DNA of 64,000 nt, taken from positions 2,914,001-2,978,000 of the forward strand of contig NZ_CP067113.1 of the NCBI RefSeq assembly GCF_016615955.1, in the 5' to 3' direction. Positions within the stretch are counted from its first letter, which is position 1. Each line of letters starts with the position of its first letter. This document shows, one piece after another, positions 36,346 to 47,111 of the stretch. Source of the DNA: Luteimonas sp. MC1750 (lineage in GTDB: Bacteria; Pseudomonadota; Gammaproteobacteria; Xanthomonadales; Xanthomonadaceae). Under the pieces are notes generated by a model. That model did no database searches, had not been told where the DNA came from, and saw only the letters and a program-made list of their open reading frames with translations. The position numbers and the translations under genes are program-made.

Positions 36346-37257
36346 TCAGGCCGGCCCGCGCAGCGCGAGATCGGCCGCGATGCCGGCGAACACCACCATG
36401 CCCACCCAGTGGTTGTCGAGGAAGGCGCGGAAGCAGGGCTCGCGCTCGCGATGGCGGCAGATCCAGAACTGGCGCAGCACCAGCACGAAGGCCACCGCAA
36501 GGCCGGCCCAGTACCAGGTTCCCAGGTCCGCCTGCCGCCCGACCAGGCCCAGGCCCAGGAACACCAGCGCGTACAGCACGCCCTGGATCACCAGGTCCAT
36601 GTCGCCGAACAGGATCGCGGTCGACTTCGAGCCGATGCGCAGGTCGTCATCGCGGTCGACCATGGCGTACCAGGTGTCGTACGCCGTCGACCACAGGATG
36701 TTGGTGGCGTACAGCACCCAGGCCACCGGCGGCACTTCGCCCTGCACGGCGGCGAAGGCCATCGGGATGCCCCAGCCGAAGGCCATGCCGAGGTAGACCT
36801 GCGGCAGGTGGGTATAGCGCTTGAGGTAGGGATAGGTCGCGGCCAGGAACACGCCGACGAGGCTCATCAGGATGGTCAGCCGGTTGAGCGTCAGCACCAG
36901 CGCGAAGGCCGCCAGCATCAGCACCGCGAACAGCGCCAGGGCCTCGCGGCCGCGGACCGCACCGGTCGCCAGCGGGCGCTCGCGGGTGCGCTTGACGTGC
37001 GGATCCAGCCAGCGGTCGGCGTAATCGTTGATCACGCAGCCGGCCGCGCGCGTGAGCCACACGCCGGCGCTGAAGACGAACAGGATCCACGGCGGCGGCA
37101 GGCCCCCGGCCGCGATCCACAGGCCCCACCACGTGGGCCAGAGCAGCAGCAGCCAGCCGATCGGCCGGTCCGCGCGCATGAGTTTCCAGTACAGGCCAAG
37201 GCGTTCGCGCCAGCCGGCCACGGCAGGCGTGCGCGACTCGTAACGTTCGTAGGACAT
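36346..37257 (-). CDS. ubiA: 4-hydroxybenzoate polyprenyltransferase UbiA
   Basis: UbiA attaches the polyprenyl tail to 4-hydroxybenzoate, an early membrane step of ubiquinone synthesis. The 303-residue protein has nine predicted helices and both Asp-rich prenyl-diphosphate motifs: [20 protein letters not shown] and [41 protein letters not shown] is the standard N-terminal helix. The ATG at 37257 (MSYERYES) fits a near-leaderless TACCAT box seven bases upstream; an in-frame ATG at 37266 is the alternative. Confidence 0.96.
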   Translation of the reverse strand: MSYERYESRTPAVAGWRERLGLYWKLMRADRPIGWLLLLWPTWWGLWIAAGGLPPPWILFVFSAGVWLTRAAGCVINDYADRWLDPHVKRTRERPLATGAVRGREALALFAVLMLAAFALVLTLNRLTILMSLVGVFLAATYPYLKRYTHLPQVYLGMAFGWGIPMAFAAVQGEVPPVAWVLYATNILWSTAYDTWYAMVDRDDDLRIGSKSTAILFGDMDLVIQGVLYALVFLGLGLVGRQADLGTWYWAGLAVAFVLVLRQFWICRHREREPCFRAFLDNHWVGMVVFAGIAADLALRGPA

Positions 37258-37365
37258 GGCGCCCATGGTACCGCCGGCCTTCGTCGCGGGCGGCGGGCAG
37301 GCGCCGGGGCCGACGCTACATGCCGCTCGCAACATCCGCCGGGATAGTGGAAAATGGCGGTCTGC

Positions 37366-37442
37366 GCGCCTGTAGCTCAGCCGGATAGAGTAGTGGCTTC
37401 CGAAGCCATTGGTCGGGGGTTCGAATCCCTCCAGGCGCGCCA
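37366..37442 (+). tRNA. tRNA-Arg (anticodon CCG)
   Basis: A complete 77-base cloverleaf with encoded CCA. Acceptor GCGCCTG pairs with CAGGCGC, then discriminator G and CCA at 37440-37442. The D arm contains GCTCAGCCGGATAGAGT, the anticodon stem GTGGC/GCCAT encloses loop TTCCGAA (anticodon CCG, reads CGG), and the T arm is GGGGGTTCGAATCCCTC. It lies alone in the gap between ubiA and the GH1-RmlD gene. Confidence 0.97.
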
Positions 37443-37457
37443 TCGTCTTTCGCGGCA

Positions 37458-39659
37458 TCAGGCCGCCATGCTGCGCACGCAGCGCAGGATGGCATCGTCC
37501 AGGCCCGGCATCGCGAACACCCTGGACGTTCCCAGCGCGCTGTAGCGCGGACGCCGCGCCACCCAGCCCAGTCCGTCGGCCCTGCAGGGCCGGAGGCTGC
37601 GTGCATCGGTCCCGGCCGCGGCCGCCGCGCGGCGCGCGAAGTCGGCCCAGGTGACGGGTTGGCCATTGGTCAGGTGCCAGACGCCCGATTCGCCGTCGAC
37701 CAGCAGGTCCAGGCAGGCGTGCACCAGGTCGGGCACGTAGGTCGGCGAGACGGTCACGTCCTCGGCCGCGGCGAAGGGCGCGCCCTGGCCCAGGGCGCGC
37801 AGCGCGCAGGAGACGAAGTTGTGCGGGTCCCACGGTCCGAAGAACGCGCTGGTCCGGACCACCAGGGCCGCCGGATGGTGGGCCAGGACGCGTGATTCGG
37901 CGCGCGCCTTGCTCTCGCCATAGACGCTGAGCGGGGCCACGGCCGCGTCCTCCAGGTAGGGCGCGTCGCCGGCGCCGTCGAACACCAGGTCGCTGGAGAA
38001 GGTCGCGAAGGCGACGCCGGCACGGGCGCAGCCGGCGGCCAGCGTGGCAGGCCCGTCGCTGTTCTCGCGGAAGCAGCGTGCGTGGTCGCGCTCGGCCTCG
38101 TCGACGCGCACGTAACCCGCGGCATTCACCACCGCCCATGGCTGCCAGCGCGCCAGCGCATCGTGCACCGCCGCCGGGTCGGCGATATCGAGCGCGGCGC
38201 GGTCCAGCAGGCGGTGCGCCAGCCCGCGCGCGATGCAGATGCGGGCGAACGCGCGGCCCAGCGTGCCGCTCGCGCCGGTGATCAGCAGCGGCCGCGCGGG
38301 CGCGCCCGGGCCAGCCGCGGCATTCCGCGCCTCGGCCATGTCCACCCGCGGATGCAGCAGCCGCTCCGGCCGCGCCCACCAGCCCGGCCCTGACAGCACC
38401 GGGTGTCCCGGGGCGTCGCCGGCCGCCAGGTCGCGCGCCAGCCGCGCGATTGCGGTCGGGCGGCGGCGGCCGTTGCGCACGTCGAAGGCGCCGGGCTCGT
38501 AATAGTCGCTGTGCTGGGTCAGCAGGCCGTCCCAGTCGCGGCTGCCGAGCAGCGCCCACACGGTGACCGCGCGCACGTCGATACCCTCGCGGCGCGCGGC
38601 GCAGGCCGCCTGCCAGCTGTCCCACAGCCAGCGCAGCTGGTCCTCGCGCGGCGCGTGCAGGTGCACTTCGGTCACCGCGATCGGGCGGCCATAGCGCGCC
38701 CAGGCCTCGCCGAGCAGCGCGCCGATGCCACCGGCGTGTCCCTCGAGCACGCGCACCGCCTCGACGTCGGCATAGCGTTCGCGGCCGTTGCCCCCGTGGG
38801 TGTCGGGCGGATAGCGCTCGAGCCGCTCGTCGAGGAAGCGGTTGCTGGTGACGTAGTGGTTGATGCCGACGATGTCCGGCGGGCAGGGATGCGCGGCGAA
38901 CCAGAGGATCTCGTCGGGCCGCGCGGCGCAGACGTCCAGCAGCCAGCTCCAGAGCGCGTGGCCCGGGTCGACGGTTCCGCACAGCAGGTCCCAGCCCAGC
39001 CAGCGCAGCTGGTTGTTGAACGCCGCCTGGTGGGCCAGGCGAGGCGTCGACCAGGTGCGGCCCAGGTCGTCGGTCTGCACCAGGCGCGCGTCGGGCTGGA
39101 CCGCCCGGATCGCCTGCATCGCCAGCACCGTGCCGCGGCACTGCGCGTGCAGCGCACGCCAGAAGATGGCGGGATCGCGGCCGTGCGGATACCAGTGGCC
39201 GTAGAGCCCGCTGAAGCGTGCCGTCGTCAGCGGCTCGTTGACCGGCGTGTAGTGGGTGACCCATGGGTAGCGCGTCGCCACGGCCCCCGCGTATGCGGCC
39301 AGCTTGGCCGGGAAGCAGGGCGACACCAGGCTGGTGTGCGCCGGACCGCTGCCGTGGTGGACGAGGCCGACGATGGGTTCGATGTCCAGCGCGCGCAGGC
39401 GCTGCAGCCGACGCGTCGCCCACGCCCAGTCACCGTCCTGGGCCTCGTCGGGCGCGACCTGTTCCCACAGCACCGGCTGGCGCAGCGCGCGCACGCCCAG
39501 CGCGGCGAAGGCGTCGAGATCCGACTCGCGCTGCAGGTGACCGCTGCGTTCGAGCTGGCTGAACCAGCGATCGCGCACCCGATTGATCGTGCATTCCACG
39601 CCGCCCCACAGCTCGGGGGCCGCGTCACCGGAGGGCTGGCGTGCGGCCGCGCCGCGCAT
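37458..39659 (-). CDS. Fusion of a family 1 glycoside hydrolase-like domain and an RmlD-like sugar-nucleotide reductase
   Basis: A 733-residue two-domain protein. Residues about 15-425 resemble a GH1 barrel with the acid/base motif TPVNEP (Glu142) and a later ITENG-like position read as AVTEVHLHA, so a candidate nucleophile Glu remains but the motif is atypical. Residues about 456-733 are an RmlD-type NAD(P) domain: [43 protein letters not shown] and the catalytic YGESK (about 580-584). The substrate is unknown. Third gene of the operon, four bases after glf. Confidence 0.82.
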   Translation of the reverse strand: MRGAAARQPSGDAAPELWGGVECTINRVRDRWFSQLERSGHLQRESDLDAFAALGVRALRQPVLWEQVAPDEAQDGDWAWATRRLQRLRALDIEPIVGLVHHGSGPAHTSLVSPCFPAKLAAYAGAVATRYPWVTHYTPVNEPLTTARFSGLYGHWYPHGRDPAIFWRALHAQCRGTVLAMQAIRAVQPDARLVQTDDLGRTWSTPRLAHQAAFNNQLRWLGWDLLCGTVDPGHALWSWLLDVCAARPDEILWFAAHPCPPDIVGINHYVTSNRFLDERLERYPPDTHGGNGRERYADVEAVRVLEGHAGGIGALLGEAWARYGRPIAVTEVHLHAPREDQLRWLWDSWQAACAARREGIDVRAVTVWALLGSRDWDGLLTQHSDYYEPGAFDVRNGRRRPTAIARLARDLAAGDAPGHPVLSGPGWWARPERLLHPRVDMAEARNAAAGPGAPARPLLITGASGTLGRAFARICIARGLAHRLLDRAALDIADPAAVHDALARWQPWAVVNAAGYVRVDEAERDHARCFRENSDGPATLAAGCARAGVAFATFSSDLVFDGAGDAPYLEDAAVAPLSVYGESKARAESRVLAHHPAALVVRTSAFFGPWDPHNFVSCALRALGQGAPFAAAEDVTVSPTYVPDLVHACLDLLVDGESGVWHLTNGQPVTWADFARRAAAAAGTDARSLRPCRADGLGWVARRPRYSALGTSRVFAMPGLDDAILRCVRSMAA

Positions 39660-39663
39660 GGCC

Positions 39664-40826
39664 CTAGGCGCCCGGCGTCGCCGGCTCCGCCACCATCGCC
39701 GCGCTGCGCTGCGGAACCGCGTCCACCGCGGGCAGGTCGAGTTTCTCGAGCACGTACTCGGCCGCCTTCAGCGCCGCGCCCACGCACTGGTCCATGTTGT
39801 AGTACCGGTACTGCGCCAGCCGGCCGACGAAGGTCACGCCGCGCTCCTGCAAGGCCAGGGCCTCGTAGCGCTTGTACAGCGCTTCGTTCTGCGGCCTGGG
39901 CACCGGGTAGTAGGGCTCGCCTTCGTCCTGCGGGTATTCGCGCACGATCGAAGTGCCGCCGTGCGCCTGGCCGGTGAGATGGCGGAACTCGGTGATGCGC
40001 GTGTACGCGTGTTCGTTCGGATAGTTCACCGTACCCACCGCCTGGAACTGCGGCGTGTCCGGCAGGTGCTCGTGCTCGAAGCGCAGCGATCGGTAGGGCA
40101 GCGCGCCGAAGTAGTGCCCGAACCAGGCATCGACCGGCCCGGTGTAGACCGTGTGCCGCGCGTCCAGCCGGTCGCGATGCCGGAAGAAGTCGACGCCGGT
40201 CTCGACGCGGATGCCCGGATGGTCGAGCAGCCGCTCGAACATGCGCGTATAGCCTTCGTCGGGCATGCACTGGTAGCGGTCGGTGAAGTAGCGGTCGTCG
40301 CGGTCGGTGCGCACCGGCACGCGCGCGGCCACCGACGCCGCCAGCTCGGACGGATCCAGCCCCCACTGCTTGCGCGTATAGCCCTGGAAGAACTTGCGGT
40401 AGAGGTCGTGGCCGACGGCATTGACCACCACGTCCTCGCTGGTGGTGATCGGGTCGCGTGGCTCGCGGACCCGGTCGTAGAAGGCCTGGATGCTGCCCTC
40501 GTCCAGGTCCAGTCCGTACAGCCGGTTGACGGTGTCGATGTTGATCGGCACCGGGACCAGCATCCCGTCCACGCTGGCCAGCACGCGGTGCTCGTACGGC
40601 CGCCAGCCGGTGAAGCGCGAGAGGTAATCGAAGATGCGCGCCGCGTTGGTGTGGAAGATGTGCGGCCCGTAGGGATGCACCAGCACGCCGTGCGCGTCGG
40701 GGCGGTCGTGCGCGTTGCCGCCGATATGGTCGCGCCGGTCGATCACCAGCACCTGCAGGCCGGCCTCGGCCAGCTGCCGCGCGACCACGGCACCGGAGAA
40801 GCCGGCGCCGACCACCAGGACCGGCT

Positions 40827-40830
<4 letters not shown>
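39664..40830 (-). CDS. glf: UDP-galactopyranose mutase
   Basis: Glf converts UDP-galactopyranose to UDP-galactofuranose using reduced FAD; the furanose is used in surface polysaccharides. The 388 residues include VLVVGAGFSGAVVARQLAEAG (FAD site), DRRDHIGGNAHD, GPHIFHTN, FQGYTRKQWGLDP, PDEGYTRMFERLL, and VGRLAQYRYYNMDQ with the active-site region near the C-terminus. The ATG overlaps the stop of the upstream glycosyltransferase (ATGA). Confidence 0.95.
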
Positions 40831-42113
<1,283 letters not shown>

Positions 42114-42261
42114 TGTGGGGAACCATCGGGTGGGGGTGGCCGAGTCTCCTCCCCCCTCCCATCCCAGCAGGGTGAAGGCTGGCGCGTGGACGCCAGCGCA
42201 ATCTGCATGAACGCGTCATTTGCCTGCACGGGCCGAGGCATGGCGCGCTTCCGGCGCTGTC

Positions 42262-42393
42262 TCACACCAGGTCTTCGCCCCTGCGGCGCGCGCGGCGCAC
42301 GTCACGCCAGACGCCGCGCCCCATGACGAACATCATCACCAGCACGATCACCGGCCAGGTCAGCACGTAGGCCACCATCAACAGGTCCCTCAT
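42262..42393 (-). CDS. 43-residue putative transporter small subunit
   Basis: MRDLLMVAYVLTWPVIVLVM begins a single-helix protein ending in a strongly basic tail (DVRRARRRGEDLV). A strong GGAGG ribosome-binding site lies inside the end of the symporter gene, and the ATG overlaps the symporter stop (ATGA). Such tiny proteins are found next to sodium:solute symporters and are annotated as transporter small subunits. It is too short for most gene callers. Confidence 0.7.
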   Translation of the reverse strand: MRDLLMVAYVLTWPVIVLVMMFVMGRGVWRDVRRARRRGEDLV

Positions 42394-44099
42394 CGGGTCG
42401 CCTCCTTTGCCAGTGCCGGGATGCCATCGTTTCGCCCCGCCGCGGACGCGGGCGCCGGCGCTGGCGGAGCCGGCTCGAAGTTGCGCACGCGCTTGGCCAG
42501 CAGCGCGAAGTCGAAATCCTCGCGGCTGCGGAAGCTGAGCAGCGAGCAGACCACGGTGCTCACGCCATAGGCGTTGAGTGAACTCAGCAGCACCGGGTAG
42601 TCGCGCAGGAAGCCGAAGGTGAACGGCGCGAGCACCACCATCGCCAGCGCGCCCACGGTCAGCCCGGCGCGCTTGCCGAAGAAGCCGAAGGTCATCAGCC
42701 CCAGCACCACGCCAATGCCGACGGTCGCGAACAGCTCCAGCACCAGCGCGTACACGCCCACGATCGGCAGCAGCTGGAAACGCGCCACGGTGAACGCCAC
42801 CAGCGACACCAGGACCGCGGTGGTGAAGGCGCGGTTGTTGACCTTCTTCCAGTAGAAGCTGGCGATCACCGGGAACACGATCGAGCCCCACAGTGCGCCC
42901 ACGAACACCAGCAGCGCCAGGATGTCGATCCGGAAGCTGGCGAAGATCAGCCCGGCGGTGGTGGCGACGATCATGGTGATGCGTCCAACCCACAGCATCG
43001 TGGCCGGGTTCACCTTGCCGCGCGCGAGGTTCTTGCCGTAGATGTCGGTCATCATGATCGACGACAGCGCGGCAAGGTCGGAGTCGGCGGTGGACGACAG
43101 CGAGCCGATCACCATGATGAAGAACACGCCGATCATCACCGGGCCCAGGTAGTTCGAGGCCATCTGCGGGATCAGGTTGTTGTGGTCGCCGCCGGCCGGC
43201 TCGATGCCGACCATCAGCGCCACCACGCCCAGCATGCCGAGGCCGATCACGGTCGCGCCGTAGCTGATGGTGGCCGAGATGAAGGTCGGCTTGATCAGGT
43301 CCTCGCGCACCGCGAACAGGCGCTGGGCGATGGTCTGGTTGCCGATCGCATAGGCCAGCACGGCGACGAAGTACGGCGCGCCCTGTTCGAGGAAGGCGGT
43401 CTTCGAGAACATCGACGCCTGTTCGGCGCTCAGCCGGTCCCAGCCCTGCGAGACGGCCTCGATGCCGCCGGCATTGAAGAACACCAGCGGAATGATCAGC
43501 GCGGCCGCGCCGAGCATCGCCGCCACCTGCACCACGTCGGTCAGGACCGATGCGCGGAAGCCCGACCACAACGTGTACGACAGCGTGCCGATGCCGGCGA
43601 TCATCACGCCGTGCACGAAGTCCAGCGGCGACAGCATCGCCACCAGCGCGCCCGCGGCGGTGAAGTTGGCCATCAGGCTGATCACGCTGCCGGCGATGTT
43701 GGAGCCGGCGAGGATCAGCTGGCTGGAGCGCCCGTGGCGGGCGTGCATGATCTCGGCCAGCGTATGCGCCTCGGGCGCGACCTCGCGGAAGCGGCGGCCG
43801 AAGGGATAGATGAAAAGGATCATCAGCGCACCCCACAGGCCGTAGTGGATCGGGCCGGAGATGCCGTACTTGTAGCCGGAGGTGGCGGCGGCGTAGAAGG
43901 AGGCCGCCCAGATCCAGGTGGCGGTCATGCTGGCGGCGGAGATGCCGTAGCCCACCGCGCCGTTGGAGGTCATGTAGCCGTCGACGCTCTCGTCCTTGAG
44001 CGCGATGCGCCGGGACATCAGGAACGTGCCGCCGTAGAAGGCGAGCAGCAGGAGCAGGACGGTCGGGGTCTGGAGCTGGTAGAACGATGATTCGGCCAC
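42390..44099 (-). CDS. Sodium:solute symporter family transporter
   Basis: A 569-residue integral membrane protein with about 13-14 helices of the SSS family. Visible features are DGYMTSNGAVGYGISAASMTATWIWAASFYAAATSGY, PEAHTLAEIMHARHG, the ANFTAAGALVAML region, SGFRASVLTDVVQ (typical of the sodium-solute core) and MVIGSLSSTADSDLAALSSI (the Na-site serines). It resembles the urea/purine-type branch. The GTG at 44099 is used because the first helix follows directly; an upstream TTG at 44246 is open but less likely. A TAGGAT box at 44282-44287 would give a 176-base leader. Confidence 0.82.
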   Translation of the reverse strand: MAESSFYQLQTPTVLLLLLAFYGGTFLMSRRIALKDESVDGYMTSNGAVGYGISAASMTATWIWAASFYAAATSGYKYGISGPIHYGLWGALMILFIYPFGRRFREVAPEAHTLAEIMHARHGRSSQLILAGSNIAGSVISLMANFTAAGALVAMLSPLDFVHGVMIAGIGTLSYTLWSGFRASVLTDVVQVAAMLGAAALIIPLVFFNAGGIEAVSQGWDRLSAEQASMFSKTAFLEQGAPYFVAVLAYAIGNQTIAQRLFAVREDLIKPTFISATISYGATVIGLGMLGVVALMVGIEPAGGDHNNLIPQMASNYLGPVMIGVFFIMVIGSLSSTADSDLAALSSIMMTDIYGKNLARGKVNPATMLWVGRITMIVATTAGLIFASFRIDILALLVFVGALWGSIVFPVIASFYWKKVNNRAFTTAVLVSLVAFTVARFQLLPIVGVYALVLELFATVGIGVVLGLMTFGFFGKRAGLTVGALAMVVLAPFTFGFLRDYPVLLSSLNAYGVSTVVCSLLSFRSREDFDFALLAKRVRNFEPAPPAPAPASAAGRNDGIPALAKEATR

Positions 44100-44319
44100 G
44101 GGCGGTCGGGCGCTCCCTTGGTGAAGCCACACGGGCTTGTCGGGACGCAGCACGCAGTCGCCCGGCGCAGGGGTGCGTCCGGAGCGGGTCTGCAGCGCGG
44201 GAAAACCGGGCCAGCTGCGCCTTGGGGCACCTCCGGAAACCGTCAATGGACGGCAGGCATCGGAGGCGCGGCGAAGGCGTCATCCTAGCAGATGGCGCCC
44301 CGCCCGCGGACCTGTGCTC

Positions 44320-44325
44320 TATAAT
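44320..44325 (+). promoter_or_regulatory. Consensus -10 box of the cytochrome c5 gene
   Basis: TATAAT, a perfect consensus and rare in this GC-rich sequence, lies 44 bases before the GTG start at 44370. It suggests strong constitutive expression. Confidence 0.6.
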
Positions 44326-44369
44326 CCTGCGCAGCTGTGGCCGCCCGGCCACGCCCATCAAGGTGTTCC

Positions 44370-44885
44370 GTGCGCAACTACGACCTCGACTTCCTCAAGC
44401 GCTTCTCGCTGGTGATCGGCTTCCTGTCCCTGGTCACCTTCGGCCTGATCGTGGGTTCCTATTTCGTGCACAAGTCGCTTCCCACCGAAGTCGACCCGGG
44501 CGTCGCGCAGCGCACCGCCAGCCGCATCGCGCCGATCGGCGCCGTGTATGCCGGCGACACCGGCGCCGCCGCGCAGGCCGCGGCCGCCGCTGCAGCCGCC
44601 GCGTCCGCCGCCGCGCAGGTCGCCTATGGCGGGACGCTCGATGGCTCGGTGATCTACAACAACCTGTGCGCGGGCTGCCACACCTCGGGCGCCGGTGGCG
44701 CGCCGAAGATGGTGCGCGCCGAGTGGGCCGCGCGCATCGCGCAGGGTGCCGAGACGCTGAACCGCCACGCCATCGAAGGCTTCACCGGCGCCGCCGGCAT
44801 GATGCCGGCCAAGGGCGGCAACCCGGCGCTGACCGATGAGCAGGTCGTGGCCACCGTCGACTGGATGGTCGACAACCTGCAGTAA
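44370..44885 (+). CDS. Membrane-anchored cytochrome c5-type protein
   Basis: A 171-residue mono-heme c-type cytochrome, a periplasmic electron carrier. An uncleaved-looking helix (about 13-34) anchors it. A linker of nearly pure Ala (about 65-83) leads to the heme domain with CAGCH at 100-104 and a Met ligand in AAGMMPAKGG (about 144-145). The GTG start is preceded by AAGGTG five bases upstream; an ATG at 44337 is in frame but adds a non-family start. A hairpin terminator follows the stop. Confidence 0.87.
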   Translation: MRNYDLDFLKRFSLVIGFLSLVTFGLIVGSYFVHKSLPTEVDPGVAQRTASRIAPIGAVYAGDTGAAAQAAAAAAAAASAAAQVAYGGTLDGSVIYNNLCAGCHTSGAGGAPKMVRAEWAARIAQGAETLNRHAIEGFTGAAGMMPAKGGNPALTDEQVVATVDWMVDNLQ

Positions 44886-44905
44886 GCCGGCCAACCGCCG
44901 CGACC

Positions 44906-44935
44906 GACGCCGCCTTCCGGGCGGCGTCTTCGTTT
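44906..44935 (+). terminator. Rho-independent terminator of the cytochrome c5 gene
   Basis: GACGCCGCC pairs with GGCGGCGTC around TTCCG (44906-44928), followed by TTCGTTT. It begins 21 bases after the stop codon. Confidence 0.75.
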
Positions 44936-44962
44936 CCGCCCTCGCCACCCGGACGCACGACC

Positions 44963-46390
44963 ATGACCCGCATGAACACCGCCCTGTCCCTGAGCCTGGT
45001 GCTGGCGCTTGCCGGCTGCGCCGGCCTGGCGTCGCGTCCGCCGGCTGCGCCCGCGCCTCCGGCCACCTCCGCCGGCGTCGTCGACATCGCGACGGCGCCG
45101 TCCGACTGGTCCGCGCTGGATGGCCGGCGCGTGCGCATCACCGCGCCTCTGGTGATCTCGGGCAACCATCGCCTGGAGCGCGACGCGAGCGTGGTCGCGG
45201 CGTTCGGCGAACGCCTGCGCACGCCCACCGAGGTCGCGCTGCCGGGCGCGGCGGCCCAGGCCGTGGCCGCGGCCAACCGCGCGCGCAGCCTGACCCTAGT
45301 GCTGGCACCCAGGGTGGCGCGACATGCGCAGGTCTGGCGCAGCGGCGGAACGCTCGAGGCGGTGGAAGGCGTGCTCACCGTCGATGACGCCGGCCCGCGG
45401 CTGGCGCTGGCCGACGTCGACACGCTGCAGCCGGCCACCCGGCCCGCGGCGCCGACGGTGGAGGGCGAACTGCGCCTGGCCAGCCTCAACCTGCAGAACC
45501 TGTTCAACGGCGACGGCCAGGGCGGCGGTTTCCCCACCGCACGCGGCGCTCGTACCCCCGGCGAATACGCGGCCCAGCTCGCGCGCCTGGTGGCCACGCT
45601 GTCCTCGCTGGACGCCGACATCGTCGCCCTGCTGGAGCTGGAGAACGACGGCCATGGCGCCGAGTCGAGCCTGGCGCAGCTGGTGGCCGCGCTGGATCCG
45701 CAGGGCCTGCGCTGGCGGCTGGTGGATGCCGGCCGCGGTCCCGGCGACAACCCCATCCGCGTCGGCATGATCTACCGTGCCGACCGCGTGGCCCCGGTCG
45801 GTCGCCCGGCGACGCTCGAGGCCGGGCCGTTCGGGCCGCTCAGCCGGGCGCCGCTGGCCCAGGCCTTCCGTGCCGGCCGCGGGCCGGCCTTCGTCGTGGT
45901 CGCCAACCACTTCAAGTCCAAGGGCTGCCGCGACGCCGCCGGGGCCGACCTCGACCAGGGCGATGGCCAGGCCTGCTTCAACGCCACGCGCCGCGCCTCG
46001 GGCCAAGCCCTGCGCGACTGGCTGGCCGGCGATCCCACCGGCAGCGGCAGCGACCTGGTCGCGGTGCTCGGCGACCTCAACGCCTATGCGCAGGAAGACC
46101 CGGTCCGCGGCTTCATCGCCGCCGGCTGGCGCGACGCGCTGGCCACCGCCGACGCGGGCCAGCCCTATACCTATGTGTACGACGCCCAGGCGGGTCGCCT
46201 CGACCACGTGCTGCTGAGCCCCGCGCTCGGCGACCGGCTGCAGGACGCGGCGATCTGGCACAGCAATGCTGACGAGGCGCCGAACGCCGTCGATCCGGCG
46301 GCCAACGCCGGGGAACAGGCATCTTCGCCGTGGCGTGCGTCCGACCACGACCCGGCCGTCGTGGGTCTGCGGCTGCGTTCGCCGCGCTGA
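44963..46390 (+). CDS. Lipoprotein of the endonuclease/exonuclease/phosphatase family (ExeM/NucH-like)
   Basis: A 475-residue exported protein. The signal ends LVLALAGC, with Cys19 as lipidation site (counted from the first ATG; a second ATG lies nine bases on). Residues about 40-160 resemble the OB-like N-terminal part of extracellular nucleases. From about 170 the EEP domain has LRLASLNLQNLF, DIVALLELENDG (metal-binding Glu), VVVANHFKSKGC, VAVLGDLNAY, LDHVLLSPAL and the catalytic pair in RASDHDPAVVGL. The expected activity is on DNA or RNA outside the cytoplasm, perhaps for phosphate scavenging. Confidence 0.82.
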   Translation: MTRMNTALSLSLVLALAGCAGLASRPPAAPAPPATSAGVVDIATAPSDWSALDGRRVRITAPLVISGNHRLERDASVVAAFGERLRTPTEVALPGAAAQAVAAANRARSLTLVLAPRVARHAQVWRSGGTLEAVEGVLTVDDAGPRLALADVDTLQPATRPAAPTVEGELRLASLNLQNLFNGDGQGGGFPTARGARTPGEYAAQLARLVATLSSLDADIVALLELENDGHGAESSLAQLVAALDPQGLRWRLVDAGRGPGDNPIRVGMIYRADRVAPVGRPATLEAGPFGPLSRAPLAQAFRAGRGPAFVVVANHFKSKGCRDAAGADLDQGDGQACFNATRRASGQALRDWLAGDPTGSGSDLVAVLGDLNAYAQEDPVRGFIAAGWRDALATADAGQPYTYVYDAQAGRLDHVLLSPALGDRLQDAAIWHSNADEAPNAVDPAANAGEQASSPWRASDHDPAVVGLRLRSPR

Positions 46391-46427
46391 ACGGCCGGCC
46401 GTCGCCGGGCGCCGGCGCCGCAGCGCT

Positions 46428-46433
46428 TATCAT
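46428..46433 (+). promoter_or_regulatory. Leaderless-type -10 box of the alpha/beta hydrolase
   Basis: TATCAT ends six bases before the ATG at 46440. Confidence 0.5.
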
Positions 46434-46439
46434 GGCCGC

Positions 46440-47111
46440 ATGACCAGCCACCCCGCATTCCCGGACGCATCCGGCACCCTGACCTTGCCCGGTCCAACCG
46501 GCGAGCTCGAGGTGGCGGTGGACCTGCCCGGCGACGACGTCGAGCGGTTGCCGGCCACCGCCATCGTCTGCCATCCGCTGCCCACCGAGGGCGGCACCAT
46601 GCACAACAAGGTGGTCACGATGGCCGCGCGGGCGCTGCGCGAGTCGGGGCTGGCCACGGTGCGCTTCAACTTCCGCGGCACCGGCGCATCCGGGGGCCAG
46701 TACGACGAGGGCCGTGGCGAACAGGGCGACCTGCGCGCGGTGGCCGACTGGGTCCGCGCCAGCCGCCCGGACGACCAGCTGTGGCTGGCGGGCTTCAGCT
46801 TCGGCGCCTATGTCAGCCTGGCGATGGCCGCCGAGCTGCAGCCGTCGATGCTCATCTCGATCGCACCGCCGGCCGGGCGCTGGGACTTCGCGTCGGTCAC
46901 CACCCCGACCATGCCCTGGCTGGTGGTGCAGGGCGAAGCCGACGAGGTGGTCGACCCGCAGGCCGTGTATGCCTGGCTGGAGCGCCTCAAGGCCGAACCG
47001 GAGCTGGTGCGGATGCCCGACACCAGCCACTTCTTCCACCGCAAGCTGATCGACCTGCGCGGTGCGATCAGGAGCGGCGTCCGTCGCCACCTGCCGGCGG
47101 CCCGTGGCTGA
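46440..47111 (+). CDS. COG2945-type alpha/beta hydrolase
   Basis: A 223-residue cytoplasmic hydrolase. Family marks are AIVCHPLPTEGGTMHNKVV, TVRFNFRGTGASGGQYDEG, the nucleophile elbow AGFSFGAYVS with its Ser, a candidate Asp in GEADEVVDP and His in TSHFFHRK. The natural substrate is unknown. The 3' end overlaps the zapE start by eight bases, so the two are co-translated. Confidence 0.8.
   Translation: MTSHPAFPDASGTLTLPGPTGELEVAVDLPGDDVERLPATAIVCHPLPTEGGTMHNKVVTMAARALRESGLATVRFNFRGTGASGGQYDEGRGEQGDLRAVADWVRASRPDDQLWLAGFSFGAYVSLAMAAELQPSMLISIAPPAGRWDFASVTTPTMPWLVVQGEADEVVDPQAVYAWLERLKAEPELVRMPDTSHFFHRKLIDLRGAIRSGVRRHLPAARG

Noticed and set aside
44100..44246. Longer symporter starting at the TTG at 44246
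   Set aside because: The extra 49 residues are Arg/Pro-rich and precede the first membrane helix without any family resemblance; a TTG start is also rare.
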